DNA from: Bradysia coprophila
Taxonomy: Eukaryota > Arthropoda > Insecta > Diptera > Sciaridae
Length of the DNA: 64,000 bases
Assembly: GCF_014529535.1 (NCBI RefSeq)
Contig: NW_023503608.1
Span: 3,162,001 to 3,226,000, forward strand
Reading direction: 5' to 3'
The translations under genes were made by a program, and so were the position numbers. The notes under the pieces are model-generated. The model worked only from the letters and a program-made list of their open reading frames with translations, was not told the origin of the DNA and did no database searches. Within the stretch, counting starts at the first letter, position 1. Each line of letters starts with the position of its first letter. Positions 36,807 through 49,146 of this stretch are shown in pieces.

Positions 36807-37093
36807 TTTCACCAAGTCTGGACTTTTGTCACGATTTTCTTAACTAAAACTAAACGTTCGGTGACCGATTTACCATTTGTTACACACATAAATTCATATA
36901 AATTGTTCGATTGCATTAATTGCAATTCAACGATGCCGATCTTAAATTGACATTTGTTGGACTTTTTTGACACTTGGAAATAAATTTGGAAGCGCCAAAG
37001 GCGCCACCTTTGTATAAAACTGATTAACAGCCCTCTTATCGAAAGCCGTTTTGTATTTTTTGGGGGAAATATTTAACGACTCAGTTTAGGAAT
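36807..37093. other. TAF2 upstream region
   Basis: AT-rich sequence upstream of the TAF2 start; it should hold the 5' UTR and promoter. No other gene is seen before the MITE. Confidence 0.4.
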
Positions 37094-37640
37094 GAAGGCT
37101 GTAAACTTTGGGGAGGTCACGGAGACCGCCGTTTTATTAGATACGCGGGAACACACCACGTCTGATGATTTTACATACAAAAAAAAATCAACAAATCATC
37201 ACAGCGATGATAGTAGGTGAATTTTTACGAATAGTATATAAACACTGAAGGTAACGCAAATCCGCAAGAACACACGGACCCCTACTTTCGGGTGAATATA
37301 GTTTTTATAATGTTGGACTCAAGTCAAATTTACTTTGTTACGTTGCAACACATGCCAAAACTCAATACTATACAACACACTTCCAACAACATTATCGTGC
37401 CAAACGTCTCGGATGCAACATAACAAATCTTATATTCACCCGGAACTTGGGGTCCGCATTTCTTGCTATTCCCTGAGGATTTGCGTTACCTTCAGTATGT
37501 ATATTTACCTTGAATTTTTGTATAAAATCCGCCATGTTATCATCAAGTGACACTTGATCAAGTGTGGTGTGTCACCCGCGTATCTGTATCTGCGTGACCT
37601 TTCTGTATATGCGTGACCTCCCTAAAGTTTACAGCCTTGT
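37094..37640. mobile_element. hAT-like MITE, 547 bp, with 8-9 bp target duplication (family 2)
   Basis: The termini AAGGCTGTAAACTTTGGGGA and its inverted partner CCTAAAGTTTACAGCCTT carry an adjacent GTCACG/CGTGAC. TTAGGAAT(G) flanks both sides (37,086-37,094 and 37,641-37,649). Inside is a second inverted repeat: ACTGAAGGTAACGCAAATCC against its complement at ~37,480-37,500, and GGACCCC against GGGGTCC. It is non-coding. A degraded left-end copy lies at 38,224-38,283. Confidence 0.8.
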
Positions 37641-37670
37641 TAGGAATGACACGAAGATTCTATAAAACAT

Positions 37671-37859
37671 TTTCATGCTTCGGGGCCGAAAATGAGGGCA
37701 ATTTTTCGAATTTTCTCGGGTTTCCGGCCCTCTGCATGAAAACTTACATGTGCACCTGTTTGGGACGGTTGATTTAAGGCACTTTCGCTTGCAAGCCTCA
37801 CTTCGTTCGGCCTACAATCCGCGAAATTGCCTAAAATCAATCGTCCAAAACAGGTACAC
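37671..37859 (-). repeat. Dispersed hairpin element (family 4), copy 1
   Basis: CACCTGTTTGGGACGGTTGA pairs with TCAATCGTCCAAAACAGGTA, and AAGGCACTTTCGC with GCGAAATTGCCT; the loop carries CCTCACTTCGTTCGGC. A second copy at 54,836-55,014 aligns over the full length at roughly three-quarters identity by eye. Both copies also keep an open frame reading ILGNFA.C.PNEVR and SFHAEG. Most likely a non-coding mobile hairpin. Confidence 0.65.
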
Positions 37860-38000
37860 AAATAACCATTTGCTGTTGCAGTGCAAATTTCAAGCTTTCC
37901 GTAGCCAATTGAAAAATGATCCGTAGACTCACCTTCTTAGTTTCAGACGTGACATTCCAAAACCCCCACGAATGCAGCAAATTCATCATATTTGTATACA

Positions 38001-38075
38001 AACAACGCAACTCCAAGACTTCAAGCATGAGTGGTACTTTAAATAGGATGTTAAAACTTGACAATGTGTCATACA
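38001..38075 (-). mobile_element. Fragment of MITE family 5
   Basis: Carries ACTTCAAGCATGAGTGGTAC followed by TTAAAACTTGACAATGTGTC, the inverted form of the right part of the element at 44,812-44,957. A weaker relative occurs at about 42,585-42,640. Confidence 0.5.
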
Positions 38076-38223
38076 TTTATACTCAGTTTCGGTGATCTGG
38101 GGAGCGTGGAGCATGTTTTTAGAAAATCTGTATTTTTTCGACCTAAAACTCACCTGGATTCATGGGATATTTCGGTATTAGTTAAGATTCAGATTGTGTA
38201 ACCAAACATTATGTAGGTCAATG

Positions 38224-38283
38224 CTATAAATCTGGGGAAGTCGCACACAGATTAGGACACACCTCATCTGATGATATTACAGC
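38224..38283 (+). mobile_element. Degraded left end of the hAT-like MITE
   Basis: Aligns to the first ~90 bp of the 37,094 element (GCTATAAATCTGGGGAAGTC, then ATTAG and TCTGATGATATTACAG). It is short and diverged. Confidence 0.4.
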
Positions 38284-38286
38284 CAA

Positions 38287-38365
38287 TGAAAGTACAAACC
38301 AGGTATGGTCTGTCCATACAGACCGGAGGAAAAAGCGTCATTAGACCACTATAGAGTATACTTTC
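38287..38365. mobile_element. Internally deleted copy of MITE family 3
   Basis: Ends GAAAGTACAAACCAGGTATG and TATAGAGTATACTTTC match the termini of 23,575-23,746; the central fold-back part is mostly missing. Confidence 0.55.
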
Positions 38366-38880
38366 ATTGATTAAAGCGGGTTCCATTATATAACAAATTC
38401 ATCAATCGTGATGATTGTCTGTATAATCTGTGGTTAATTACAAACTTTCAGCCTCATGTTCCTGCTCATATAATAAATTGGTGGTCCGCGCGACCTAAGT
38501 TTACAGTCTAAAGTAACTTTTAAAGGCCAAAAAGTAACGTATGCTTCAAACTTAGATTCAATTTGTGGCTCATAACAACACAACGACTCACAAGAATTTA
38601 GGATTTGGGGGTAAGGACTTAACCTGTTACAGACTGTAAGCATATGACCAGTATTATTATTGGGTCTATTACTTCCATCGATCAAAGTATTTTTAATCTG
38701 TTGACTTCAAATCTTGTACCTCATTTTTTTAACATGCATTTTACCATATAAAGGATCATATTACCCAGAGCTTGTCATTATTTTTGTCGTTATCGATAAC
38801 ATATGAATAGCCGTGACAGGTTAAAGTAGGTTAATGTAGGTTTCAATTGATTAAGCATTCATTTCAATCAAATAATTTGT

Positions 38881-41800
38881 TTATTTTACCAATCTTTTCT
38901 CAACTCGAACTGGATAGCCATTATTCAATTTCATCACAACCATCCACTTCAGTGACAGATCTTCGATTTTCAAATCTGTCGTAAATTTATAATTGCGCAC
39001 CAACCACACCACAAACATTCGTAATACAATTTGAGCATATTTCTTGCCTGCAATGGATTTAAAGAAAAATTTAAATTTTCATTGGAACGTACAGTTACAG
39101 TGGAGTGTAATTCGGAGATGTACCTATGCAATTCCTGGCACCTAAGTGAACAGAAAAAAAAGTCGAAAGTCAGTGAAACTGAAAGTTGAGAATAATAACC
39201 AAATGGATATACCTGCACTGAATGGTATAAATGCATATGGATGTTGATTTTCTAATCTTTCCGGTAAGAAGCGGTCGGGATTAAATGTTTCGGCATCATC
39301 CCCCCAAATTTTTTTATCCCGATGCATCTCATATTGCGAAATGATGATCTCACTTCCAGCAGGTACATAAGCCTTCCCTGAAATACGTTTCGATCAGACC
39401 GCTTGCTCTTCTTTTTGTTATATGAAGGAGAATAGAGAAAAAAGCTTCCTTACCAACATAAAAATCGGATTTAGCTATACGTGTTGTTAGAGGCACTGTC
39501 GGTATGAATCTCATAGTCTCTCTAATGAAACGTTCTGTGAATATCAGTTGATTTAGGTCGTCTGATGTTACATCATCATTGTTGGGGCATGTTTCTTGAA
39601 TCTCCTGATGTACCATTTGCTGATATTCTTGGTGCACTGCCAACATGAGTACAATGTTTGAAATAGTAACCGCTGTTGTTTCGAATCCCTAAAACGAATA
39701 CTTTGCTTCATCGAACACATTTTTAGAAGAGTGATATCAAATTGCATTTATTCGATAAGTATGACACTCGATCTTTTTTTTCAAATTGCTTGTCCTTGTG
39801 TGAAGTGAGGTGACGATATCAAGTTCGAAAAAAATACAATTTCGTTACATTGTAATCATACCGCCAATAGCATGGTCAGCGATTCCGATATCATTTCGTC
39901 TTCCGAAAAGCATTTCTCTTCAATCGACAATTCAATGATTTCATCGATGAAGATTCTCAATCGTTTTTCATATTCGTCTTTCTTCTGGTTTTGATTCCGA
40001 TCGACGCTGGTGAGCTCGGCCAATCTTTTTCGAAGAACATGTTCAATAAAGGATCGCATCCCGTCTGTGCTTCTTTTCCTCATTTGGTATAATTTGCTAA
40101 ATCGAAAAAATAGATCGATCTGATAGATTGGATCAAATATTCGTTGGCGGATGACATATAGCGCTCTGAAAGAAGTTAACGTGAATTTTCTATTCTTTTC
40201 GAACGGACAGCGGATATCGGTATAATATTTCATCGTACTCATTTGCCATTTGGAACAGATGATTGTGTTCGTTATTTTGAACGTCTAAATCGACTCCGAA
40301 TGTGTTTTCTGCATGTAAAAAAAACAATAACAAAAACAATTATTTCAAAGTTTCGAAAACAAACTCTTACTAACAAACATGTCGAAACTGCAAGCCTCAA
40401 GAGTTTCGTAAATGTCAAAGCTTTCATTGGGGTCCCTTTTTCCCAACTTTTCCACCAAAATCTGTAGAGTTTTGTTCATGCAAGGATAAAAGCTGTTCAG
40501 AATCTTAGTATTTTGAACTGTCGGATTCAAAAGTCTTCTGTGCATTTTCCAATAATCGCCTAAATATTTAATGAAAGAAAAACCAATTATGTTCCGTATT
40601 CAACGCACTTTTAACCACATCTGGCAACAAGCTAACAATGGCATTAACAAACGCTAATTTTACATACAAACAATAATATCACACGTGAAAGATATGGTAC
40701 GTTTAATTGTATGTAAAATTAGCATTTAAAAGCGTTGCGGTATTTAGTTATACACAATTAAAAATTCTAATGCACTCCATTCACCCGTGCATTTAGAACG
40801 ACTTTATATTAAACGACACATGTAAGCACTTGGCTTTTTTTTAATAACCGATTTGCAAATTTGCCAGAGTCGTAGCTACTAATAAACACAGCTGAATGAC
40901 CTACCACCTACCACAGATCATTGCGAAACATTCATCTTTTTTTCTCTTGAAGTTCAAATTATTTATCCAATTTGCATGGTCCTTCATACAGTAAAATTCA
41001 TACAAAAAAAATAATTGAAGTACAAGATTTTAAATCAACCGATTAAAGGTACTTTGAAGTAATAGCCCCGATAATAATACTGGTCATATGCTAATTTAAA
41101 CAATGTCAATCACTGCCAAGAGATTACTGCGAATACATTCCTGAGATTCTGGCTACTGCCCTGAGCTTCTTTGCACTTTCCAAAATTTATAATTTTTCAC
41201 GTTGTTCCATTTACAACTTATATTTCTTGTAAAATATGAATTTGGTTGCTTAAATTATTATTGTTGACATTCTGCATTTCACTCGTTATTATTGAATAAT
41301 TTCACTGTAGGTGAGAAAATGTCTAATAATTTTTCTGACCGTCCACCAGATTCACCTCAGTTCCACAATATAGAAGTGTAGAAATGAATGTTAGCCTCCG
41401 TTGGAATTTCTGTCCTTAAAAATGGAAGAAATGTACCTTAAAGTCAGCACAGACGACAAAAATAGTCAGTGAGTTCTAGCTAATCTAGTCTTTCCTTAAC
41501 TAATAACTAATAAAGAAAAAGATTTATATGCAACAGTACACTAGTCAACACTTTAAGGAAAGAAGTACAGCACATTGAATCCTTCTTGGACAACACACTT
41601 AGGGTGTATAAAACGTTGATATGTTACCATGAACATTAAATATTGGAATTATTAGCACATACAAACTTTACCGATCTAAATCGACACATGTTACAACTTT
41701 CCACAGAGATAAATATTTTTAGTACCTCCAGCCGAAAACAATCCTGGCCCACCAATCATTTCCGCAATAAATTTATAAACGCCGCCCTTATCCATCGAAC

Positions 41801-42143
41801 AAGGATGATTGATAATAATTTCTGCATCGTCTGCATCCGCAAAGTAAACAACGAATCGTGGTCCCAACCAAAAACCAAACGGTGCTCCCAATTTTCGCAG
41901 CAATCCCGAAACGACCGACACAATGTCTAAATCGATAATTTGTTACGGTGAGCGTTCGAGAAACACCGTTTCTCTATTCAGTCGTGTACCTGTTGTGTTC
42001 CAAAATACATACGATCCACCAATTAACGGGAATGAGACAATTCCGGGTAGATTCCAGGACGCAAGATAGAGATAGCGTCTTTTCCAGCAATAATTAAGAA
42101 GAAAAGTAAAAGCAACAGCAACGAAAATGTTCAACACAATCAT
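38881..42143 (-). CDS. Cytochrome P450, CYP4 clan (CYP4/313/325-like), nine exons
   Basis: Exons: 42,143-41,990, 41,926-41,726, 40,559-40,371, 40,308-40,239, 40,164-~39,862, ~39,691-~39,451, ~39,377-39,213, an 18-bp exon 39,141-39,124, and the last ~39,050-38,881. All junctions are GT/AG and in frame, giving ~500 aa. The N-terminal helix (VLNIFVAVAFTFLLNY) anchors it in the ER. The I-helix motif is GFETTAVTIS, the K-helix ExxR is RETMR, followed by FNPDRFLPERL and the heme-binding loop PFSAGARNCIGKKYA, whose cysteine lies in the 18-bp exon. CYP4-clan enzymes oxidise fatty acids, pheromones or foreign compounds; the substrate here is unknown. Intron 2 (~1.17 kb) contains a 16-bp perfect inverted repeat. 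Divergent from the CYP12-like gene, ~2 kb away. Confidence 0.9.
40653..40723. repeat. Hairpin/MITE inside P450 intron 2
   Basis: GCTAATTTTACATACA at 40,653-40,668 is exactly complementary to 40,708-40,723, with weaker pairing outside (AACGCT with AGCGTT). It is small, non-coding and wholly intronic. Confidence 0.6.
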
Positions 42144-44109
42144 CGTGCGATAGAATATTGAACTGATGAAAACAGCCTTAATCGCTTGAAGTCTATAGCC
42201 GTACTGAGTGTATATTAATGTGCACTGGATAAGTACAATAATAAGGCAAAACTAAATCAAGTCGTAGTTTTCAAGATAGTAAACACATTTAATTGCATTA
42301 TGCATAATTGATTTAAAAAAAAAACATCTGAATCACTAATGCTAATTCGATCGAATGCATGAGGATTTGGAGGGGGTTTACTCACTGATCTACTATCAGA
42401 CTAAAATTACCCAAAACATCTTAAGATCTAAAAAAAGATGACACTTTCCTCCAACAATTTGTGGGTGTAAGGGTGATAACGCAGATGAGTTTATTAACTT
42501 CAGGAACAAAGGGTCTCCGATTTAAAGGAGTGAGAGTTTGTTGAATTCGTCTTTCAACTCTAGAGAATACGTATCTTCAACGAACTTCGCATGAGTGGTA
42601 CGCTAAATAAGGTTCTAAAACTGGACAGTGTATCACACAATTCTAAAACACTGTAAAAAAACATTTCATACAAAATAGTAGTCTATTCGGCACCTGTCGA
42701 GTATTATAATTGCGTGCGGGTATCTTCAATTTTTCGATTATTTTTTGTTATTTTCTGTGTTAAGCGTTCAAATATAAAGGCATATCAGAAGGTACCAAAA
42801 ACAGTTTTTCGGCAATAATTCAAGAAATAATTATTTTGAATTATTGTAATGTTGTACTAATGTCGGAATTGGAAAGATCTACAGGTGGAGTATATGCACT
42901 GGTTGGATATGACCAAAGCTTATAAGAAATGATGAAAAGAGATCGGGACATTTGCTTGTATGGACGTCCAGCACAACTCACCAAAGTTCGCCGTGGGTAC
43001 AGAGTAATAAGTTTTATCTGAAAAGTATCAAACAAATCAGAAAATGTTTTTCATACCTAGGACCCGAAATATGTCTAATATGAAAAATACTATTTGTACC
43101 ACGGACTAAATGTCTTTTTTAGCGTATTCGATTCCAGACCTCGCCTTCGGCTCTGTCTGGAAACTTCTCACACGCTAAAAAAGATTTTTACTCATAGGTA
43201 CGAAATGTACTATTCTCTGCATGATTTTACACTAAACTAAGATGTGCTAACATCGCTCTTCATCATCAGTCCGAAATAAGTTTTTGTTCTAAAAACCTGG
43301 TTTGCAAGTGATCTTGGCTATTTTTCACATATTTTTCCCTTGAGGGTCCCCTAAATCGATTCGGATCGAATCGGTCCTGCAGATACTTTTTATTAGGGTA
43401 CCATATAGATTGATTTTCTGCCCAGTGCCATTTGACATTTTAATTTTCCCATACAGTTTTGGACACATCTACTAATTAAGTCATACTCTGTGTATTTGTT
43501 AAAGAATTCGGCTTGTAGTTGCAGTCAACAGGATCGATTCCGGACAATACTAAGAGCACTCTGCACACTCGTTGGGAAGGTCCCCGGTACATTTCAATGC
43601 ATTACAAAGTTGAAATTTGTCATCTTAGGACAACTCTCCAATTAATACCTTGAGGCTATGTCCGCTTACATCTGTGCAAATGAAAAGAGTTTACTGATGA
43701 CTTGCAAGTTTACTACATCCAGTACGCCACTATGTTTAATGGAAGTGATGGGCTTAGTAATTCAAAGAAAATGAACAAATCAATAAATATTGAGAAGGAA
43801 TGTCTAAGCACAACGGGATGAAGCTTTTTCAAAATTTGGATTAGATTTGAAAATAATGCAGACGCTTTTTAACGTGCAACAAACAAAGCGAAAGTTTGTT
43901 TAAAAGACCACAAACGTTATTAGCGAACGATTATCTAATTCTGTCTTTTGTTGCTGTTGCTCTCACTGAAGACGAAAAAAATGTCGATTTGTATACTCTC
44001 AAATAGATATAACCATCGCCGAAATCAAAATGATCATTTACCACATTGGTGAGGTTCAGTATATAAACAATTCTTGAAGTGATCACCTCTTTGTGCAAAG
44101 TTTGGTGTG
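42144..44109. other. Divergent P450 intergenic region
   Basis: The two P450 genes start outward from this ~2-kb interval, so it should carry both promoters. No gene is seen. It contains a weak family-5 MITE fragment (~42,585-42,640) and the hairpin at 43,093-43,205. No element could be tied to regulation. Confidence 0.5.
43093..43205. repeat. Hairpin element with GCCTTCGGC loop
   Basis: TTTGTACC pairs with GGTACGAA, TTTTTTAGCGT with ACGCTAAAAAA, and CCAGAC with GTCTGG around CTCGCCTTCGGCTCT. Its topology is like the hairpins at 29,003-29,110 and 27,685-27,745, though the stem sequence differs. Confidence 0.65.
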
Positions 44110-47100
44110 ATGAACAAGAGCGCGAAAATACCATTCCGATATGGAATATGCAGACCCAGCGAATATCTTAGAAAATCATTTGCAACACAGGTTATTACTT
44201 CTTTCGATCTAAAAACATTTCCAACATGTTGCTTTCATTAATATTCACCATTTACCATGTCGATAACAGTAAATGAGTTTGTGGTCGGTAAATGGTTGAC
44301 CTTGGTTACATAATTACAATAATATTTTTGTGCAAATTAGTTTTTGTTAATGCTTATTATTGTTGTTGTTAATAGTGAGATTCTTGTTTTTTGTTTATAG
44401 TGTAAAATACACGGCAAGTTCGGAAAAAAAATCGTGAATAGTCTGTTTGACTAAATATTTGGCTTTATTTATGCCGCAGCCGCATTAACTTTTGGTACAA
44501 TTCAGTATACTTTGTACTGATAAATAAAACCAAAGATTTTAAGGGTACACCAGCTAGAATGATATTTTTTTTACCTATAATCATGTTGTCCATTAAAAAT
44601 AAAAAGACACTTGTATGCATCAATATCATAATTTATGGAAAATGTATGGTGAACTATACACGAACTTTTTTATTTACTTTTTTTTCAAGCTCACCGTGAA
44701 TGTAAAATGTATTTATAACTGTTAGAACGCAATATGTTGTGTAATGAGTATCCTGTTGCTCGTTATTAAAATCAATAGATATAATGTCAATTTATCTTGA
44801 TTGTACCCAATGCACTTCAAGCAAAAGTGATCGTAGTCAGCATCTGCCAAGTAGAGCACTATTTTGTATGAAATGGTTGTTTACAGTGTTGTACAGTTGT
44901 GGGAGACACTGTCAAGTTTCATTACCCTATTTAAAGTACCACTCATGCTTGAAGTGCGTTGTGGTACCTCTATTTTAACATTACACTCTGATGATTCATT
45001 AGTTAGTGACTGTTAAACTGTTAGATCAAGCGAGCAACAGAATACCTTAAATTATAGACTAGGTGATGAAAAAGTGGTATCCGAAGGCAATAAATTCTTA
45101 AAAATTTAAAGAGAAGATTCCGGTAGTGGTCGGAGAATGCTTTGCCCTTTATGAAAAAAGACATGAAACATGATGTCATCAGAAAATACAACTTCTACCT
45201 TTTGAGAAAAACGTTGTACGCATTTCGGTGATAAATGTCCTTTAGTAACACGATGTGTTGAAAAAGCGTTTAGAATGCATAAATTACTATTTCTCATCGA
45301 AAAATACCATCGAATTTTTTTTTTTTAATTTAGACATTAGGTCATCTTAAACCGAGAACAAAAACATTCTTTCCTATAAAACTGAAATCATTTTACTAGG
45401 TATCCGCCGATGATGAATTTGATAATGCCAAGCCGTATTCGGAAATTCCTGGACCGACGTTGCTCCAAGGATTACGGAGCTTTCTTCCAGGTGGTGAGTT
45501 TAAACAGCGACAAATTTCTTGCAGGATAGTCTTTATCTACCATAATAGACCGATTAACAAAGACAACGACACAATGCATGACAATCTTTTGTGCGAATAT
45601 GTCGCACTAAGGACTAATGGAAAATTTCCATCGCCTAAGACAACTGACAAACCTCACCTCAAGCCTTCTACTGTCCTTTTTCATAACGAGAAGCATCGAT
45701 AAATCAAATAAAATCCTTGTTATGGCAGGTAAATTTCACAACAAGGAGCCCATAGATATGAATACGTTGCTTAACAAGGAATACGGAAATATACTCAGAC
45801 TTCCAGGATCTTTCGGTCGGAAGGACGTTATTATCACTTATGATCCAAAAGACTTTGAAACAGTCTTTCGCACAGAGGGCTTATGGCCTTACCGACGACC
45901 ACTTCTAGCTGTTGATTATTGCCGAAGGAAAAGACCAGATGCGTTCAAGAACAGTGGTGGTCTGATTAATGATCAGGGTGAAGTTTGGGGACGGATGCGA
46001 TCGGCTGTAAATCCAGCCATGCTAAAGCCGAAAACAGTAAAGGTGTACATACCGGCTATTGATGATGTGGCAATAGATTTCGTGACAAAAATAAAAGCGA
46101 TTGCTGACGACAATCACGAAATGCCTTCGAATTTTGCTGTCGAATTGGAAAAATGGTCCCTGGAATCTATAGCGGTTATAGCATTAGAACATCGGTTGGG
46201 CATAATTACAAACGAAAATGATGCGGAGAGCCAGAAAATTATTAAGGTATGCCTTCATTGAGGGCCATCGATAAATGAAATTCGCTTAAGTGCAGGATGG
46301 CAAGTCAAGTGGGATCGACAATTTGACAAAACCGCGAACTTCATTTATTTGGTGACTCATTGACCGACCAGTTGTTCCGATTAAGATTAGATTTTTCGTT
46401 CTATTTTAGAGCGTGAAGGCCATGTTTCATTTAGGATTTAAGGCGGAAGTGCTGCCCCCAATTTGGATTCAAACACCAATGTTCAAAGAGCTCTCGAACT
46501 CTTTTAATATTGTGACAGAGTATACCGGGTCTCACTGAATCTTTAGTAGCATAATAACGACAACGCCGTTTATTTTCCTTAGCATCTTAAAGAAGTATGT
46601 GGACAGTGCCATCGATAGAAAACATAATGCAAAGGATACAGATGATGGTGACGAAAGAGTCTTGGAAAAATTGTTAAAAATCAATCCAGACTACGTGTTT
46701 GCGTTGGCAATGGATATGCTCATAGCTGGAATAGACACGGTTGGTTGTGCATTTTTGATGGTTCCATAATATCTAATTTCTGTAACGTCATTACAGACTT
46801 CGGCAGTTGTTGCTAACTTGTTGTATCATTTGGCCAAAAATCCGTTTAAGCAAGAAAAGTTGCGCGACGAAGTAATGAAAATATTGCCAACTGTGGATTC
46901 AAAATTGAGCACAACAAGTTTGGGCTCAGTGCCCTACATGCGAGCGTGCATCAAAGAGACGATGAGATTAACGCCACCAATACCGGTAAATATGCGAGGA
47001 ACTGGAAGAAACTTAGTTCTTCAGGGATATCAAATTCCGAAAAATGTAAATTTTCCCTTGATCAATTTTCTCAGTAAATCGAGTAGCAGAATCCGTTTGA

Positions 47101-47518
47101 AATAATTTTTCAGACCGATGTAGCTATGTTCGGTGCCTTACTACATCTAGACGACAATCACTTCACCCGAAGCGCCGAATTTATTCCTGAACGTTGGCTA
47201 AGTGGCACCGATGTGATGGAAGGATGTCCGAATAATGGCAGATCGGATAATCCGTTCGCGTTTCTACCGTTTGGTTTCGGTTCGAGAGCTTGCATTGGAA
47301 AACGATTTGCGGAAATGGAAATAGCTATAGTTTTGTTGCGGTAAGAACTCCTATTATGTCATTTGTCATTGCGTCGGTGGTCGAGTAAAAACTATTTTTT
47401 CCCCAGAATTCTAAGAGAATTTCGAGTTGAATGGCACTATGGTCCTTTAAAATACGTGCAAGCATTCATTGTTACGCCTACTAATGATCTTAAATTCAAA
47501 ATGATTCCATTAAAGTGA
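44110..47518 (+). CDS. Mitochondrial cytochrome P450, CYP12-like (eight exons)
   Basis: Proposed exons: 44,110-44,190 (MNKSAKIPFRYGICRPSEYL plus RKSFATQ, an Arg-rich presequence), 45,400-45,493, 45,729-46,246, 46,410-~46,518, ~46,584-~46,738, ~46,798-47,046, ~47,115-47,341 and ~47,407-47,518; phases agree throughout. Typical CYP12 blocks are AKPYSEIPGP, LPGGKFHN, KEYGNILRLPG, FRTEGLWPYRRP and KWSLESIAVIALEHRLG. The I-helix is AGIDTTSAV, the K-helix ETMR, then ERWL and the heme loop PFGFGSRACIGKRFAE. CYP12 enzymes are insect mitochondrial P450s fed by ferredoxin, several linked to insecticide metabolism. The first exon is inferred from frame and presequence character and is the least certain part; intron 1 (1.2 kb) carries a MITE. 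Confidence 0.9.
44812..44957. mobile_element. MITE family 5, ~146 bp, in CYP12 intron 1
   Basis: GCACTTCAAGCAAAAGTG at the left is inverted as CACTCATGCTTGAAGTGC at the right. The interior holds CACTGTCAAGTTTCATTACC. Shorter copies occur at 49,498-49,605 and 38,001-38,075. Confidence 0.65.
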
Positions 47519-49146
47519 CAGTGGGACTGAAAGGATGTAATTTTTGGTTGAAATATTTAAGTCGGATTAAAGTTTATAAATTTTTTTAAAAATCAGTCGT
47601 AATCTTGTTTTGAAATATCAGTTTGGAAAATGAACCGCTCCTGCTCGGTTTATTTTACTCTGCCGTGCTTCTACTGAAATGTACACAGTCAATTACAAAC
47701 TACTTTTCATCAAGTATTTTCAACTCATTGATTAGGGACGTCGCTGCTAAGAGGTTAAGGTGGTTTAAAACCTGGTTTTCATTATTTTTCGATACAAGAA
47801 TTCATTTTACGGTCTTGTGATTACAGTTATGTTTGTTAGTCAATTCTGTGCGAACCATCAATTAAGCAATGAAATTGAAATTGAAAGTCTTTCAGTGGAA
47901 ATTAACACATTAATTTGATATAATGAACACAGATGGAAGAATCCCATTAACAAACTCTGTGCAAAATCATTCTTGAGCACAGGTGAGTTTTGTGTGCGCA
48001 AATTTTTCCGATGTCTCAAAATTGTTATTGAGTAAAGTGAGGTGAAGTGAACTTTACTTTACGACGTCTAAACTGTACCTCAAGTTTTTGAATGAATTAC
48101 CTTACCTGACAATGGGGCAAATGACTTTTTGTGTGTTTACCGACCTCGGCTTCGCTTCAATTTGATACACTTCACACAGGAAGCCGTTTCGGCCACCATG
48201 GGTAAATATAGCGTATAAAGTTGATGTCGCCGAGGTTGATGTTGTTAATTTGTAAATATTTTCTGAACGAACAATTTGTTTATATAGTCGGCCTCCAATG
48301 ATCTTAATCAACTCATCGAAGAATACAAACTCGAATCTATTACTTCTTTACATTGTGCGTGAACAGAAGATTTTTTTTAGAGTTTTATTTGGCTACATGT
48401 GTCTAGTGTGTGCTTCTAGTATTTCAAATATTCAGCAAATGCAAACAATTTATCAATTACCCACTACAATGTTGATTTACATTGAGAATCAGACAAAAAA
48501 TGTTGCCCTTGAACGAGATCCAGTATTATGTACTTGTTTTAACGAACTGTAATCAATGTCAATTAGTCATGCATTAATGTTATTCAGCAATGAATTACTC
48601 ACGGCATGTAATCGATCTAATGTTTTGAATATGAACGGTAGTTATAATATTTAAACCGAATTTGAATTGGAGGTGAATAGTGGAGATGCAAGAAAAACAG
48701 TGGTATAATGCATATAAACTTCGTACATACCGCCAGCTCGAAGGTTTTCTCAAACGCGGCAGTTATTTCCTATGTTTTACTGTTTCCAAGCCGACTACCG
48801 CTTATCCGCTTTAAACATCTTTTATAAGTGATGATGAAAGACGCATTTTGCAAAATTAAATATCCTAACACGTGGTTTTTGTATCTCCTTTGGGTCGGTC
48901 CACACACACTGCTGCATGCAGTATACAATTTTCTAAATAAAAGTTCTCAATTGTTTCTGATGAAGTATTTAACACTAACAGAACTGTTTGTAGCAACTAA
49001 CGACTCGTCCACTCGCGTCGAGACATTTAGTTAAGGTGTTCAACAAATAAAAACTGTCGCGTGCAAATCAACTACGTTTGCTAACTAGATTGTTGCTGAA
49101 AATTATGAATATTTTGAATTTGCAGTAGATGAAGGAGATTGTTTTT
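47519..49146. other. Intergenic downstream of CYP12
   Basis: No gene supported. The first ~100 bp are the CYP12 3' UTR. A stretch at 48,050-48,250 contains GACCTCGGCTTCGCTTC, like the loops of the dispersed hairpins, and GTCGCCGAGGTTG a little further on, which may be another degraded hairpin. Confidence 0.4.
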
